The notes beneath the pieces are model-generated. The model saw only the letters and a program-made list of their open reading frames with translations. It had not been told where the DNA came from and searched no databases. From NCBI RefSeq assembly GCF_026262505.1, contig NC_067206.1, positions 9,110,268-9,174,267 of the forward strand: a stretch of 64,000 nucleotides of DNA. Reading direction: 5' to 3'. Positions 19,996-28,026 of the stretch are shown here, piece by piece. The DNA is from Trichomonas vaginalis G3 (taxonomy: Eukaryota > Parabasalia > Trichomonadida > Trichomonadidae). Position numbers and translations under genes: made by a program. The first letter of the stretch is position 1, and every line of letters begins with the position of its first letter.

Positions 19996-22900
19996 ATGAG
20001 TATAGCTGCATATGCGTATGAAGCTGACAGAGCTAAACGTTTATATTTTGGTCAATACTCTCTCACACTTACTGACAAATATATTGTTATCAGTGATGGA
20101 AATACCGAGAAATACATAACATGGAAGGACTATGAAAAGTTTGACCCCATTTTAACTCCATGCACTATGCCATTCATTGTAAATGGTGAAGTTGTCATGA
20201 AGAACGACACAACAGTATATAAGTCTGTTCATGAAGCGTTAGAATATATGTTGAATTATAATCCCGAAAGATTTGACCCAAGCACTACGCCATGTACAAT
20301 GCCTTTTATTAAGGATGGTGAAATCGTAAGAGTTCCGGATTCAACGGTTTACACAGCTGTTCAAAACAGTTTACAAAACATTTTAGCGAATATCTTTAAT
20401 TCAGAAACTACAGAAATAAAATTACCATATATAACAGATGCTAAAGAAATTAAATCAAAAACGACAACATTATTTACGTCACTTAATGATTTAATGACTT
20501 ATATCATTAATATTCCTGCACCAACTACAGCATTTGATCCAAACTCGACGGTTTGCAGTGTACCTTTCATAAAGTCGCAAACGGACTCTTTGAGTCCTGA
20601 AGGTCTTTCAGACCGAAGCGACCAGGGCGAAGCCCATGACAGTTCAGTAATTGTTTTAAGGGATTCAACAGTTAATGAATCATTAAAGGCTTCATTAATG
20701 AAAATCATTGATTTTAACTCATTCATGAATACATATAATTCATTCATTAATGTTTCATATGCTTCTAAAGAAGGTGAGCCAAAAACTATCGATAAAGCGG
20801 TGTATGAAATAAAAGCATCAACGACGAAATTGAATTCGTTAACTTTTGACGGTGATAGTTTCGTTAATGACATAACATCGGGGAAAACAATTTTAACGAA
20901 AGAATATTTAAAATCTCATGTTAGTGAGTTCGTTGAAATTGAAAAAGAAGGTGGAATTAAGTTCGATCCACTGAATTTCATTTTCAGCTTAGCGAATGCG
21001 GGTGTTAGTTTCGCTGAATGGACAACTATACAGAGTGAAATAAATGCAATATGGACGTTTTTGGGGTCAAAAGCGGGAATGGGTGAGCTTGTAAATGCTG
21101 CAAGAACATTAGGTGAAACAGGAAATTTTGTAGATGGTTTTAAAAGACTTGTTTCAAATGTTTTAACAAACACAAAGAAATTATTTAGATATACCGTACA
21201 TAACGGACGGATTTTCGAACAGGTAGCAACAAACCCTCCGGTTATGGCTGCGTTGATGATGGTTAGAGATATAAAACCACGTAACGACGGGAACGAAGAA
21301 CATGAACAACAGAGCCCAACGGGCTCAGAGCCACATAGTGGCGAGGATACTGGTCGGGTTATTCAAGACATTAAAAACGTGTATCCTGAAGTTATTGATT
21401 TATTTAGAGGAGTTAATGATTCAATTTCAAAACATTCTATAACCCTCGATGAAGAGAATAAATTAACAGATTATATATTCGTCATTATTGCAGAATTAAT
21501 GAAGAGAATAAATGAAAAAGGAATTGGTGATATCATTAATGTCAGCGATGTAATGATGAAAAGAAATTTTGACTCATTATTTACAAAACCGAAAACAGAA
21601 TATAGTCTTTATGACGTAATTACCGAATTAATGAAAAAGATTAATGATAATAAGAGTTCTGGCGGAAGAGTTGAATTAGAAGTGAATGATGTTAATGAGA
21701 AATTAGCCGAAAAAGCAGATAAAAACCACGTTCATTATATAACTTCAGACGAACAGATTATAACGGACTACCATGGATATTTAACACGAAGTGATGAAGC
21801 GAAGACAAAAAATGTTAATGAAAGAAGATATAAATACATTCGTGCTAAAGGTTATGACATAAGCTGTACTGTACAGTATGATGTAGCTAAAGCACCAGAA
21901 GCATTTGGTTATACCGGTGAAATTTATGCCTCTACTTTCAATGTTAATGGTGTATTAGTTGAACCAAGATTTACTTTGAGAGTTAAGTCAAAAATAACGT
22001 TTGAAGATGCTATTAAAAGTAAAGCTGACAAAGATGAACTTGACGCAACGAACAAAGTTTTGAAATCTCATAAACACAACATCTCCGATATAAATGAACT
22101 TCAAACTTCTTTAGACAGTAAAGCTGACAAGAACCATACACATAAATCCTTCACTACTGTTAGAGCAGACGACATAATATTGAACTTTGACCTTGGTTCA
22201 AGTGCACCTTTAGAGAATCCAAGTACAAGCGTAAAAGATACACTAAACTCCTTAAATAACAAATGTATGAACATTGAAGGTCATGTCAGAAACTTTGAAA
22301 CACATGAACTACCAGCAATGTTAGATAAGAAAGCAGATAAGAACCATACACATGATTTCTTCACAACTGTTGCTATAGAAAGTATTGAAGGAACGGTTGA
22401 AGAAACTGGTGGGGATGCATTATATTGTAAACCTCCTAACTTTCCACAAGGTTTAACATCGGATGACGACATAACGACGATGAGAAACATTAGATGTAAA
22501 GATGTTTATGTCATGAAGGATGAACATAATATTAAATTCACTGCTCAAGATTTATATGACAAGAAAGCAGACAAGAACCATACACATAAATCCTTCACTA
22601 CTGTTAGAGCAGACGACATAATATTGAACTTTGACCTTGGTTCAAGTGCACCATTAGAAAATCCAAGTACAAGCGTAAAAGATACTCTTAACAATTTAGA
22701 TAAGAGTTGCAGGAATACCGAAGATCATGCCAGAAACTTTGAAGCACATGAACTACCAGCAATGTTAGATAAGAAAGCAGATAAAACTTATGTGGATGCA
22801 GAACTAACAAAGAAATTTTCGAAACCAGATACAATGACATTTACAACAGAAATTATAAATGGTGAACCAGCAACTCCATTTGAATTTGTTAGAGGTCTTC

Positions 22901-23505
22901 AACCAGATACTTTTGAATTTTTCTTGGATAATTCTATTGAACTAACATTACATTATAAAAGTGGAACAAATGCAACATTTCATCCGGGAGATACATTCCA
23001 AATGGTATTTAATGACATAAGTTCTTTAGAATATGTTTATAGAGTTATGAGCATATATGATTTAATATATCCTATAGGAGCTGTTTATACGTCTATGAAT
23101 CCAATAAATCCAAACACTTTATTTGGTGGTAGATGGTATGAAATAGTTGACAGTTTTCCATTCTACACTAATACGCAGTCAATGAAGATGGGAGGTTCAA
23201 AGAAAATAGGTATTGAAAACCTTCCTTCACATATGCATAGGTTCAGTGGAAGAACATCTGTGGAAGGAAACCATTCACATTCAATAACAAAAAGAGGTTA
23301 TATAAATCTTGCAGCGGGTTCGAATAGACAGGGAATGAACAGATATGATATCTCAGATGACCCCAAAGATGTTAGCACAGGTATTTTCTGTGGAACTGCA
23401 GGAAATCATACACATGTTGTAGCTGGTATTACAGACCCAGCAGGTAATGGAAAAGATTATATGCCTCCTTATATAACAATGCACGCTTGGATACGAGTTG
23501 GTTAA
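19996..23505 (+). CDS. Giant modular fibre protein with phage tail-collar-like C-terminus (1169 aa)
   Basis: Intact. The N-terminal Met-Ser-Ile-Ala-Ala-Tyr-Ala-Tyr-Glu matches copies A and C and may anchor the fibre to the virion. Residues ~45-240 hold three to four repeats of a ~55-residue unit (Phe-Asp-Pro...Thr-Met-Pro-Phe-Ile...Ser-Thr-Val-Tyr); copies A and C have one. After an alpha-helical region come cassettes separated by Lys-Ala-Asp-Lys-Asn-His-x-His linkers (near residues 574, 710, 784 and 864). The last ~170 residues run from Tyr-Pro-Ile-Gly-Ala-Val-Tyr through Phe-Gly-Gly-Arg-Trp, Leu-Pro-Ser-His-Met-His and His-Thr-His to Met-Pro-Pro-Tyr-Ile-Thr. This pattern is familiar from phage tail-fibre/collar and some giant-virus proteins. 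A receptor-binding spike is the likely role. Double-hairpin elements lie at 20583-20635 and 21312-21342. Confidence 0.85.
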   Translation: MSIAAYAYEADRAKRLYFGQYSLTLTDKYIVISDGNTEKYITWKDYEKFDPILTPCTMPFIVNGEVVMKNDTTVYKSVHEALEYMLNYNPERFDPSTTPCTMPFIKDGEIVRVPDSTVYTAVQNSLQNILANIFNSETTEIKLPYITDAKEIKSKTTTLFTSLNDLMTYIINIPAPTTAFDPNSTVCSVPFIKSQTDSLSPEGLSDRSDQGEAHDSSVIVLRDSTVNESLKASLMKIIDFNSFMNTYNSFINVSYASKEGEPKTIDKAVYEIKASTTKLNSLTFDGDSFVNDITSGKTILTKEYLKSHVSEFVEIEKEGGIKFDPLNFIFSLANAGVSFAEWTTIQSEINAIWTFLGSKAGMGELVNAARTLGETGNFVDGFKRLVSNVLTNTKKLFRYTVHNGRIFEQVATNPPVMAALMMVRDIKPRNDGNEEHEQQSPTGSEPHSGEDTGRVIQDIKNVYPEVIDLFRGVNDSISKHSITLDEENKLTDYIFVIIAELMKRINEKGIGDIINVSDVMMKRNFDSLFTKPKTEYSLYDVITELMKKINDNKSSGGRVELEVNDVNEKLAEKADKNHVHYITSDEQIITDYHGYLTRSDEAKTKNVNERRYKYIRAKGYDISCTVQYDVAKAPEAFGYTGEIYASTFNVNGVLVEPRFTLRVKSKITFEDAIKSKADKDELDATNKVLKSHKHNISDINELQTSLDSKADKNHTHKSFTTVRADDIILNFDLGSSAPLENPSTSVKDTLNSLNNKCMNIEGHVRNFETHELPAMLDKKADKNHTHDFFTTVAIESIEGTVEETGGDALYCKPPNFPQGLTSDDDITTMRNIRCKDVYVMKDEHNIKFTAQDLYDKKADKNHTHKSFTTVRADDIILNFDLGSSAPLENPSTSVKDTLNNLDKSCRNTEDHARNFEAHELPAMLDKKADKTYVDAELTKKFSKPDTMTFTTEIINGEPATPFEFVRGLQPDTFEFFLDNSIELTLHYKSGTNATFHPGDTFQMVFNDISSLEYVYRVMSIYDLIYPIGAVYTSMNPINPNTLFGGRWYEIVDSFPFYTNTQSMKMGGSKKIGIENLPSHMHRFSGRTSVEGNHSHSITKRGYINLAAGSNRQGMNRYDISDDPKDVSTGIFCGTAGNHTHVVAGITDPAGNGKDYMPPYITMHAWIRVG

Positions 23506-23524
23506 AATCTTTAACTTTACATAA

Positions 23525-24610
23525 ATGAGCTTGAAAGAAGTATTCGAACAACATCCATGGAGGTCATTTAAGAAGTTCAATGAAGCTGCAAAGAGTTCGG
23601 GATTTACTAACAGAGCTGAAGTGAAAAGGTTCTTTGACAAAAATGTTGTACATCAAACAAAAATAAACCCTTACGACTACTTTTTACCAATTTACTCCAA
23701 CACTCCTGACGCATACCAATTTGACACTCTCATTCAAAGCAGAAAAGGAGGACATAAACCATTCCTCATCTTCATAAATGTTAACACTCGTAAAGCATAT
23801 GCATATCCAATGAGAAATAAAGGAACTCGTGAAGTGTTAAGAGTTTTACAAAAGTTTGTAGCAGAACATAACCCAAGTACTTTAACATCAGACCAAGACA
23901 GTGCATACCTCAGCAACGAAATCACAGAATTTCTCATTAAGCATAACATAACTCACTACACTACTGAAGACCATAACCATAACATACTCGGCATCATAAA
24001 CCGCTTCATAAGGACTCTCAGAGATTTAAACCAAGAGCGAGACTTTACCGAAGAAACAATGAAACATTTCATCGAAGTTTACAATTCCTCAACACATTCT
24101 ACAACAGGACATACACCAAATTCAATGACACAACAACAAGAAGAAAAGTATATACAAAAGAAACGAAGCCAAACACAAAATATCAGAAATTCAACACAAT
24201 TTACCCTCATTCCTGGTACAAAAGTTCGTGTAGTTCTTGACGACAAACCGTTGACAAAGAAACGTTTAAGGTTAAGTCGAAATTATTATATTGTAGACTC
24301 TACGCAAGGTAATGGATATCTTATAAAAGCTGCCGACGACTCTATTGCGTTTTATCCTCGACATAAATTAGTCGAAAGTAGTAATGGCAAACTTGCTGAA
24401 ACCATTGACGAAGCAAAGCGAGGAGTGGTTATTGAAATACTTGGCTATAACACAAACGATGACACTTATAAAGTAAGATATGAAGGAGGCGTTGAAGATG
24501 TTATACCATCTAAGAACTTGAGAGAGTCGAAGCCAACACATCTGGGACCATTAGAGCGGGAGTACTGGAAAGACAAAAATATGCCAGAAAGAATAAGAAA
24601 ATTCTTCTAA
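23525..24610 (+). CDS. Polinton retroviral-like integrase (rve fold), copy B
   Basis: Intact 361-residue integrase, 19 bp downstream of the fibre gene on the same strand. The catalytic core has Asp67 (Gln-Phe-Asp-Thr-Leu), Asp123 (Thr-Ser-Asp-Gln-Asp-Ser) and, exactly 35 residues further, Asn159 in Gly-Ile-Ile-Asn-Arg-Phe, where retroviral-type integrases have the catalytic Glu. The C-terminal part (residues ~225-350) has small beta-barrel-like segments, the last resembling a chromodomain or Tudor-like fold (Tyr-Lys-Val-Arg-Tyr-Glu-Gly-Gly). It would cut and join the element termini in the nucleus. No N-terminal zinc finger is evident. If Asn159 cannot replace Glu, this copy is inactive despite the open frame. 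Confidence 0.92.
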   Translation: MSLKEVFEQHPWRSFKKFNEAAKSSGFTNRAEVKRFFDKNVVHQTKINPYDYFLPIYSNTPDAYQFDTLIQSRKGGHKPFLIFINVNTRKAYAYPMRNKGTREVLRVLQKFVAEHNPSTLTSDQDSAYLSNEITEFLIKHNITHYTTEDHNHNILGIINRFIRTLRDLNQERDFTEETMKHFIEVYNSSTHSTTGHTPNSMTQQQEEKYIQKKRSQTQNIRNSTQFTLIPGTKVRVVLDDKPLTKKRLRLSRNYYIVDSTQGNGYLIKAADDSIAFYPRHKLVESSNGKLAETIDEAKRGVVIEILGYNTNDDTYKVRYEGGVEDVIPSKNLRESKPTHLGPLEREYWKDKNMPERIRKFF

Positions 24611-24635
24611 ACTTTTTCATTAGATGTAAATCAGA

Positions 24636-25160
24636 CAAAAATATAATTTAGGTGAAGAGGTGAGATTTCACCTGTTTTCTCACCTGTTTTTTCACCTCTT
24701 GAATTTGTCATAACTTCTTCGTAAATGCTTTGTCATAACTTCATCGTAAATGCTTTGTCATAACTTCTTCGTAAATGCTTTGTCATAACTTCATCGTAAA
24801 TGCTTTGTCAAGATTTCATCGTAAATGCTTTGTCATGACTTCTTCGTAAATGAGTGTAAATGACCTAAAATATAATTTAGGTGAAGAGGTGAGATTTCAC
24901 CTGTTTTCTCACCTGTTTTTTCACCTCTTGAATTTGTCATAACTTCTTCGTAAATGCTTTGTCATAACTTCATCGTAAATGCTTTGTCATAACTTCTTCG
25001 TAAATGCTTTGTCATAACTTCATCGTAAATGCTTTGTCAAGATTTCATCGTAAATGCTTTGTCATGACTTCTTCGTAAATGAGTGTAAATGACCAAAAAT
25101 ATATTATAGGTGAAGAGGTGAGATCTCACCTGTTTTCTCACCTCTTTTTTCACCTCTTGA
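24636..25160. repeat. 229-bp macro-repeat: GGTGA iteron plus 25-bp tandem units
   Basis: Iteron blocks begin at 24651, 24880 and 25109, a spacing of 229 bp. The first two are each followed by six 25-bp units of the form GTCATAACTTCWTCGTAAATG plus CTTT, alternating CTTC and CATC variants, then TGAGTGTAAATGACC. No protein-like frame. The array fills the gap between integrase and the next gene, so it may be a replication origin, centromere-like or transcription-control region. Confidence 0.92.
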
Positions 25161-25235
25161 ATTTTCATGAATTTTCCCGAAATAAAAAATAAAGTTAGTT
25201 TTATTTTTTTTATTTTTTTATTTTGTATAAAAGAT

Positions 25236-26201
25236 ATGATTTCAACAATCGGCACAACAACAATTCAAGCCGCGAACGGCGGGACTCTGTCCACAACAAC
25301 AGCACCAAACTCGTTAGTCATGAATCCTACGTCAATGTTAGTAGAGATGAAAAACTTCATTCCTTCTTCATATACTTTCGAAACAAAAATCCAGAAGATA
25401 AAGCAAGAACTTTTAACAAGTAATTTAGACTGTAGTGCGAAAGATGAAGAAAATGAAGAATATCTTTATGAAATGCAGGACATTATTGACCATTTACCCA
25501 AATTGCCTGAAATCCAACAACAAAAACTCACTATTCCTGAATTCGACGAAATTGAAGTGAAACCAACTGACTCAGTAGAAATAAAGAAGTTCATACGTAA
25601 AGTAAATTATGAATTCCTTGGTTTTCATTGCAACCATAAGGTTATGGACAAAGATTGCGACATGGTATATAAAAACATTTCTGACATATATAAATCTGAG
25701 GAGTTTAAGACTTACGATAACTTTGTTTCATTAGTTGCAAAATGTGTTTGGGAAATAAGAGATAAAGATAGAAGAGGCAAAGTATGGAACGAACAAATAA
25801 GACCCGCTATGTTTGAGATGAAGAGAGCAATTGACGCCTTAGTTGTTTTAGCTGGTTTTATTTCAATGTATAACGCAAAAATGAACCCGCAATGTTCAAA
25901 ATGTAAGGCAGCAATTAGGAAATATAACTACTCAGTCAAAGAGATAGAAAGAATGAGAAACGACTATGCAGACTTAAAGAAAGAAGCAGAAAAGCCAGCA
26001 GAAGATAAAATGAACATGTTAGAATTTCTGAACAAAAACTATCCAACAGCAGAAGATTTCCTTCTATCTGACGTCAAGAAGAAGTATAAAGAAACCTTCG
26101 GTATTGTTAAAACTTTTGACATACTGACAGAAGAAATAGAAGCTACGAAATTGTTTAGGATTTCAAATATACATCGTACAATTCATGTAAAACGCTTGTG
26201 A
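25236..26201 (+). CDS. Polinton protein of unknown function (321 aa)
   Basis: Start chosen at the ATG following the T-rich leader and TAAAAGAT; the upstream in-frame ATG at 25167 would translate the T-run. The N-terminus is Thr/Ala/Asn-rich and carries a double hairpin at 25269-25292. Residues ~65-310 are charged and largely helical, with a Cys/His set (Cys-Asn-His-Lys-x6-Cys near 132-142 and Cys-Ser-Lys-Cys near 225) that could bind metal. A Tyr/Lys-rich coiled-coil-like part follows. No family recognised. It is followed within 10 bases by an inverted GGTGA iteron. Not the adenovirus-type protease: I see no His/Asp/Cys arrangement of that kind. Confidence 0.7.
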   Translation: MISTIGTTTIQAANGGTLSTTTAPNSLVMNPTSMLVEMKNFIPSSYTFETKIQKIKQELLTSNLDCSAKDEENEEYLYEMQDIIDHLPKLPEIQQQKLTIPEFDEIEVKPTDSVEIKKFIRKVNYEFLGFHCNHKVMDKDCDMVYKNISDIYKSEEFKTYDNFVSLVAKCVWEIRDKDRRGKVWNEQIRPAMFEMKRAIDALVVLAGFISMYNAKMNPQCSKCKAAIRKYNYSVKEIERMRNDYADLKKEAEKPAEDKMNMLEFLNKNYPTAEDFLLSDVKKKYKETFGIVKTFDILTEEIEATKLFRISNIHRTIHVKRL

Positions 26202-26208
26202 AAAAACT

Positions 26209-26268
26209 GGGGTGAAAAAAGAGGTGAAAAAACAGGTGAGATCTCACCTCTTCACCTAAATTATATTT
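26209..26268. promoter_or_regulatory. GGTGAGATCTCACC iteron, inverted, after the 321-aa gene
   Basis: GGGGTGAAAAAAGAGGTGAA, then the palindrome GGTGAGATCTCACC, then TCTTCACCTAAATT. It starts 8 bp after the stop codon and would fold into a strong hairpin in the transcript, so transcription termination or 3'-end formation is a reasonable guess. Confidence 0.6.
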
Positions 26269-26367
26269 TTGTTCAAAGCTTCCACGAGAGAAAAGATTCC
26301 TCATTCGCTAAGGATTCCAAAAATGAAAAAATCATTGATTTCGGCTGAGAAAAAACAGCAAAACCCT

Positions 26368-26432
26368 TCTTCCACGGGAACAAAGAAATAAAGAAGAAAT
26401 AAAGTAAATTTTTTATTTATTCCCGTGGAAGA
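26368..26432. repeat. 13-bp perfect inverted repeat
   Basis: TCTTCCACGGGAA at 26368-26380 and its reverse complement at 26420-26432, with a 39-base A/T-rich loop. It lies between the 321-aa gene and the tRNA-like sequence. It could be the ends of a tiny insertion or a transcript hairpin. Confidence 0.8.
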
Positions 26433-26497
26433 TAGAGCACTTTTATGACACTTTTTATTCACGACAAACAAGACAAACAAAGAAAATAAGAAAATAC

Positions 26498-26570
26498 GGC
26501 GCTGTCGCGGTTCGAACCACAGACTCTGACCCCTCCATAACACCACCTTAGACCACTGTGCTACGTAGCC
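26498..26570 (-). other. tRNA-like sequence with Pol III A and B boxes
   Basis: A 73-base minus-strand segment beginning GGCTACGTAGC. It has an A-box match TAGCACAGTGG at positions 8-18 and GGTTCGAACC (B-box-like) at 53-62, spaced as in a real tRNA. The acceptor ends pair at GGC/GCC only, the T stem is interrupted and no normal anticodon stem forms. It is either a decayed tRNA gene or a tRNA-derived Pol III element carried inside the Polinton. Confidence 0.4.
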
Positions 26571-26611
26571 TGTCGACATAAGATTTTATAAATTGCATAT
26601 TTGACGTAAAT

Positions 26612-26986
26612 TTATTTCCATCTAGCTTCCCACCGCATAAGATATTCATACGTGTTTGTAAGACATTCATTAAACTTCTTTTCTATTGCATCTAATCTTG
26701 CGTTATTTTTTTCAATAGCTTGTCTGTATTCTTCATCATCTCCAGCAGTGTTTGGGTCTTCACGTTTAAAATATTCATTGTTAACCAATTTTTTATCTAC
26801 AAATTTTATTAGTGTTTGATTCACTTCGTTATGATAACGGTCATATTCTTTCAATACGTAAGTGAAGACAAAATGCGTCGTACCTTCAATCTTAAAGCTT
26901 AAAGAACTTTCAACACAGTTTTGAGGGTCTGTCAGTGCGTCAATGAGATAGTATTCGAAGTCAGTCAATAATCTTTTTAAAGTCAT
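26612..26986 (-). CDS. Polinton protein of unknown function (124 aa)
   Basis: Intact small gene, divergent from the KilA-N gene. It is mostly helical and charged: Leu/Tyr-rich N-terminus, then Lys/Asp/Glu-rich segments, with a coiled-coil-like stretch near residues 80-110 (Ile-Glu-Lys-Asn-Asn-Ala-Arg-Leu-Asp-Ala-Ile-Glu-Lys). It ends in aromatic and basic residues (Arg-Trp-Glu-Ala-Arg-Trp-Lys). I do not recognise it. The 108-bp gap to 27095 holds a T-rich tract shared with other promoters in the element. Confidence 0.65.
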   Translation of the reverse strand: MTLKRLLTDFEYYLIDALTDPQNCVESSLSFKIEGTTHFVFTYVLKEYDRYHNEVNQTLIKFVDKKLVNNEYFKREDPNTAGDDEEYRQAIEKNNARLDAIEKKFNECLTNTYEYLMRWEARWK

Positions 26987-27094
26987 TTCATACAGGATAA
27001 AATTTAATGTTGTGAAGAAATAGTGTTTATCTCAGAAAAAAATAACGCTAATTTTATTTTTATTTATTTTTTTATTTTGTATGTAAAGACAGAT

Positions 27095-27922
27095 ATGTCA
27101 ACATTAGAGAACACAACAACAGTTATAGTCCATGAAGCCATAAATGAAGAATACGAATACATACAGTATAACAAACAATTGAGACTCATTCGTTCTGTCA
27201 AAGATGATATGTATCAAATGCAAAGTATAATGAACGCTCTTCGTTCTACAAAGCAAGCATATCATTGGTTTGAAAACCAACAGGCAAAAGAACTTTTAGA
27301 AGAATTTCCTCATATGATTGCTTCCCTCGGAAAACCGAGGGAAGAGATTCCGTACGAAAATCGCAAGAATTTGGCACCTGGTTTGAAAGGTTATTATGTT
27401 CATAGACTTTTAGTAAATGCTGTAGCAATGTGGGCTTCACCTCGTTATGCTTGTTATATTTTCATGATGTTAGATGAACTATATAAAGCAGAACGCGAAC
27501 AGATGGAAAAGAAACTTCAAGCAAAAGATGAAGTCATTGAATCCAAAGACAAAAGCATACAGAAAAGAATACCACGTTCAGTACCAAAAGGAAAGGAAAA
27601 GAGTTATAAGTATATGATTTACGCTGAAGAGATGGAAAATGAAGAAGACAGAGATATGGTTATGTTGCATTTAGTCAGAAGAAACAACAAAAGCTTTTAT
27701 GACCTTGCTAAGATTTACAAATCTGACAGAAACTGGTTCTATCGTGAAAACTTACCGATTTCAATGACACCGAATGAGCAAATAAAGGAAATTGTCAAAA
27801 ATACTCTTCCTCAAACACACTATGACATCAAAGGTTGCACAATACTTACATTCAAAGAAGACTTACCATTGTTAAAGGAAAAAATAACAGAGTATTTCGA
27901 TAACTTCAAAGAGGAAGAATGA
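27095..27922 (+). CDS. KilA-N-domain DNA-binding protein (275 aa)
   Basis: The start is the Met-Ser-Thr-Leu-Glu ATG after the T-tract; the earlier in-frame ATG at 27023 would translate the tract. Residues ~55-132 match a KilA-N domain: a Trp-Phe-Glu helix, a Leu-Leu segment, then Gly-Leu-Lys-Gly-Tyr-Tyr-Val-His-Arg-Leu-Leu-Val-Asn, and Ala-x-Trp-Ala-Ser-Pro-Arg-Tyr-Ala near 112-119. A coiled-coil follows (131-165). The C-terminal region resembles the DUF3627/MSV199-like tails often joined to KilA-N in large DNA viruses. Likely a sequence-specific DNA-binding regulator of the element. A 9-bp perfect hairpin (27322-27343) sits in the codons for Ser-Leu-Gly-Lys-Pro-Arg-Glu-Glu. Confidence 0.85.
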   Translation: MSTLENTTTVIVHEAINEEYEYIQYNKQLRLIRSVKDDMYQMQSIMNALRSTKQAYHWFENQQAKELLEEFPHMIASLGKPREEIPYENRKNLAPGLKGYYVHRLLVNAVAMWASPRYACYIFMMLDELYKAEREQMEKKLQAKDEVIESKDKSIQKRIPRSVPKGKEKSYKYMIYAEEMENEEDRDMVMLHLVRRNNKSFYDLAKIYKSDRNWFYRENLPISMTPNEQIKEIVKNTLPQTHYDIKGCTILTFKEDLPLLKEKITEYFDNFKEEE

Positions 27923-27973
27923 AGTCACGACAACATTAACGAAGAAGTCACGACAACATTAACGAAGAGAGAA

Positions 27974-28022
27974 TGAGGTGAAAAAACAGGTGAAATCTCA
28001 CCTCTTCACCAAAAATATATTT
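27974..28022. promoter_or_regulatory. GGTGA iteron between convergent genes
   Basis: GAGGTGAAAAAACAGGTGAA, then ATCTCACCTCTTCACC. It lies between the stop codons of the KilA-N gene (+) and the gene at 28027 (-), a position that suits a terminator serving one or both. Preceded by two copies of a 26-bp ACGACAACATTAACGAAGA-type repeat (27927-27970). Confidence 0.6.
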
Positions 28023-28026
28023 TTGG

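Noticed and set aside
20499-21173. Minus-strand frames inside the fibre gene (also near 22281, 51941 and 61816)
   Set aside because: Antisense shadows of the long plus-strand fibre frame, with no independent conservation.
24707-25090. CRISPR-like array of short repeats
   Set aside because: Units are directly adjacent with no unique spacers and lie in a eukaryotic transposon without cas genes.
26498-26570. A functional tRNA gene
   Set aside because: A and B boxes match, but the acceptor, anticodon and T stems do not pair well enough; listed only as tRNA-like.
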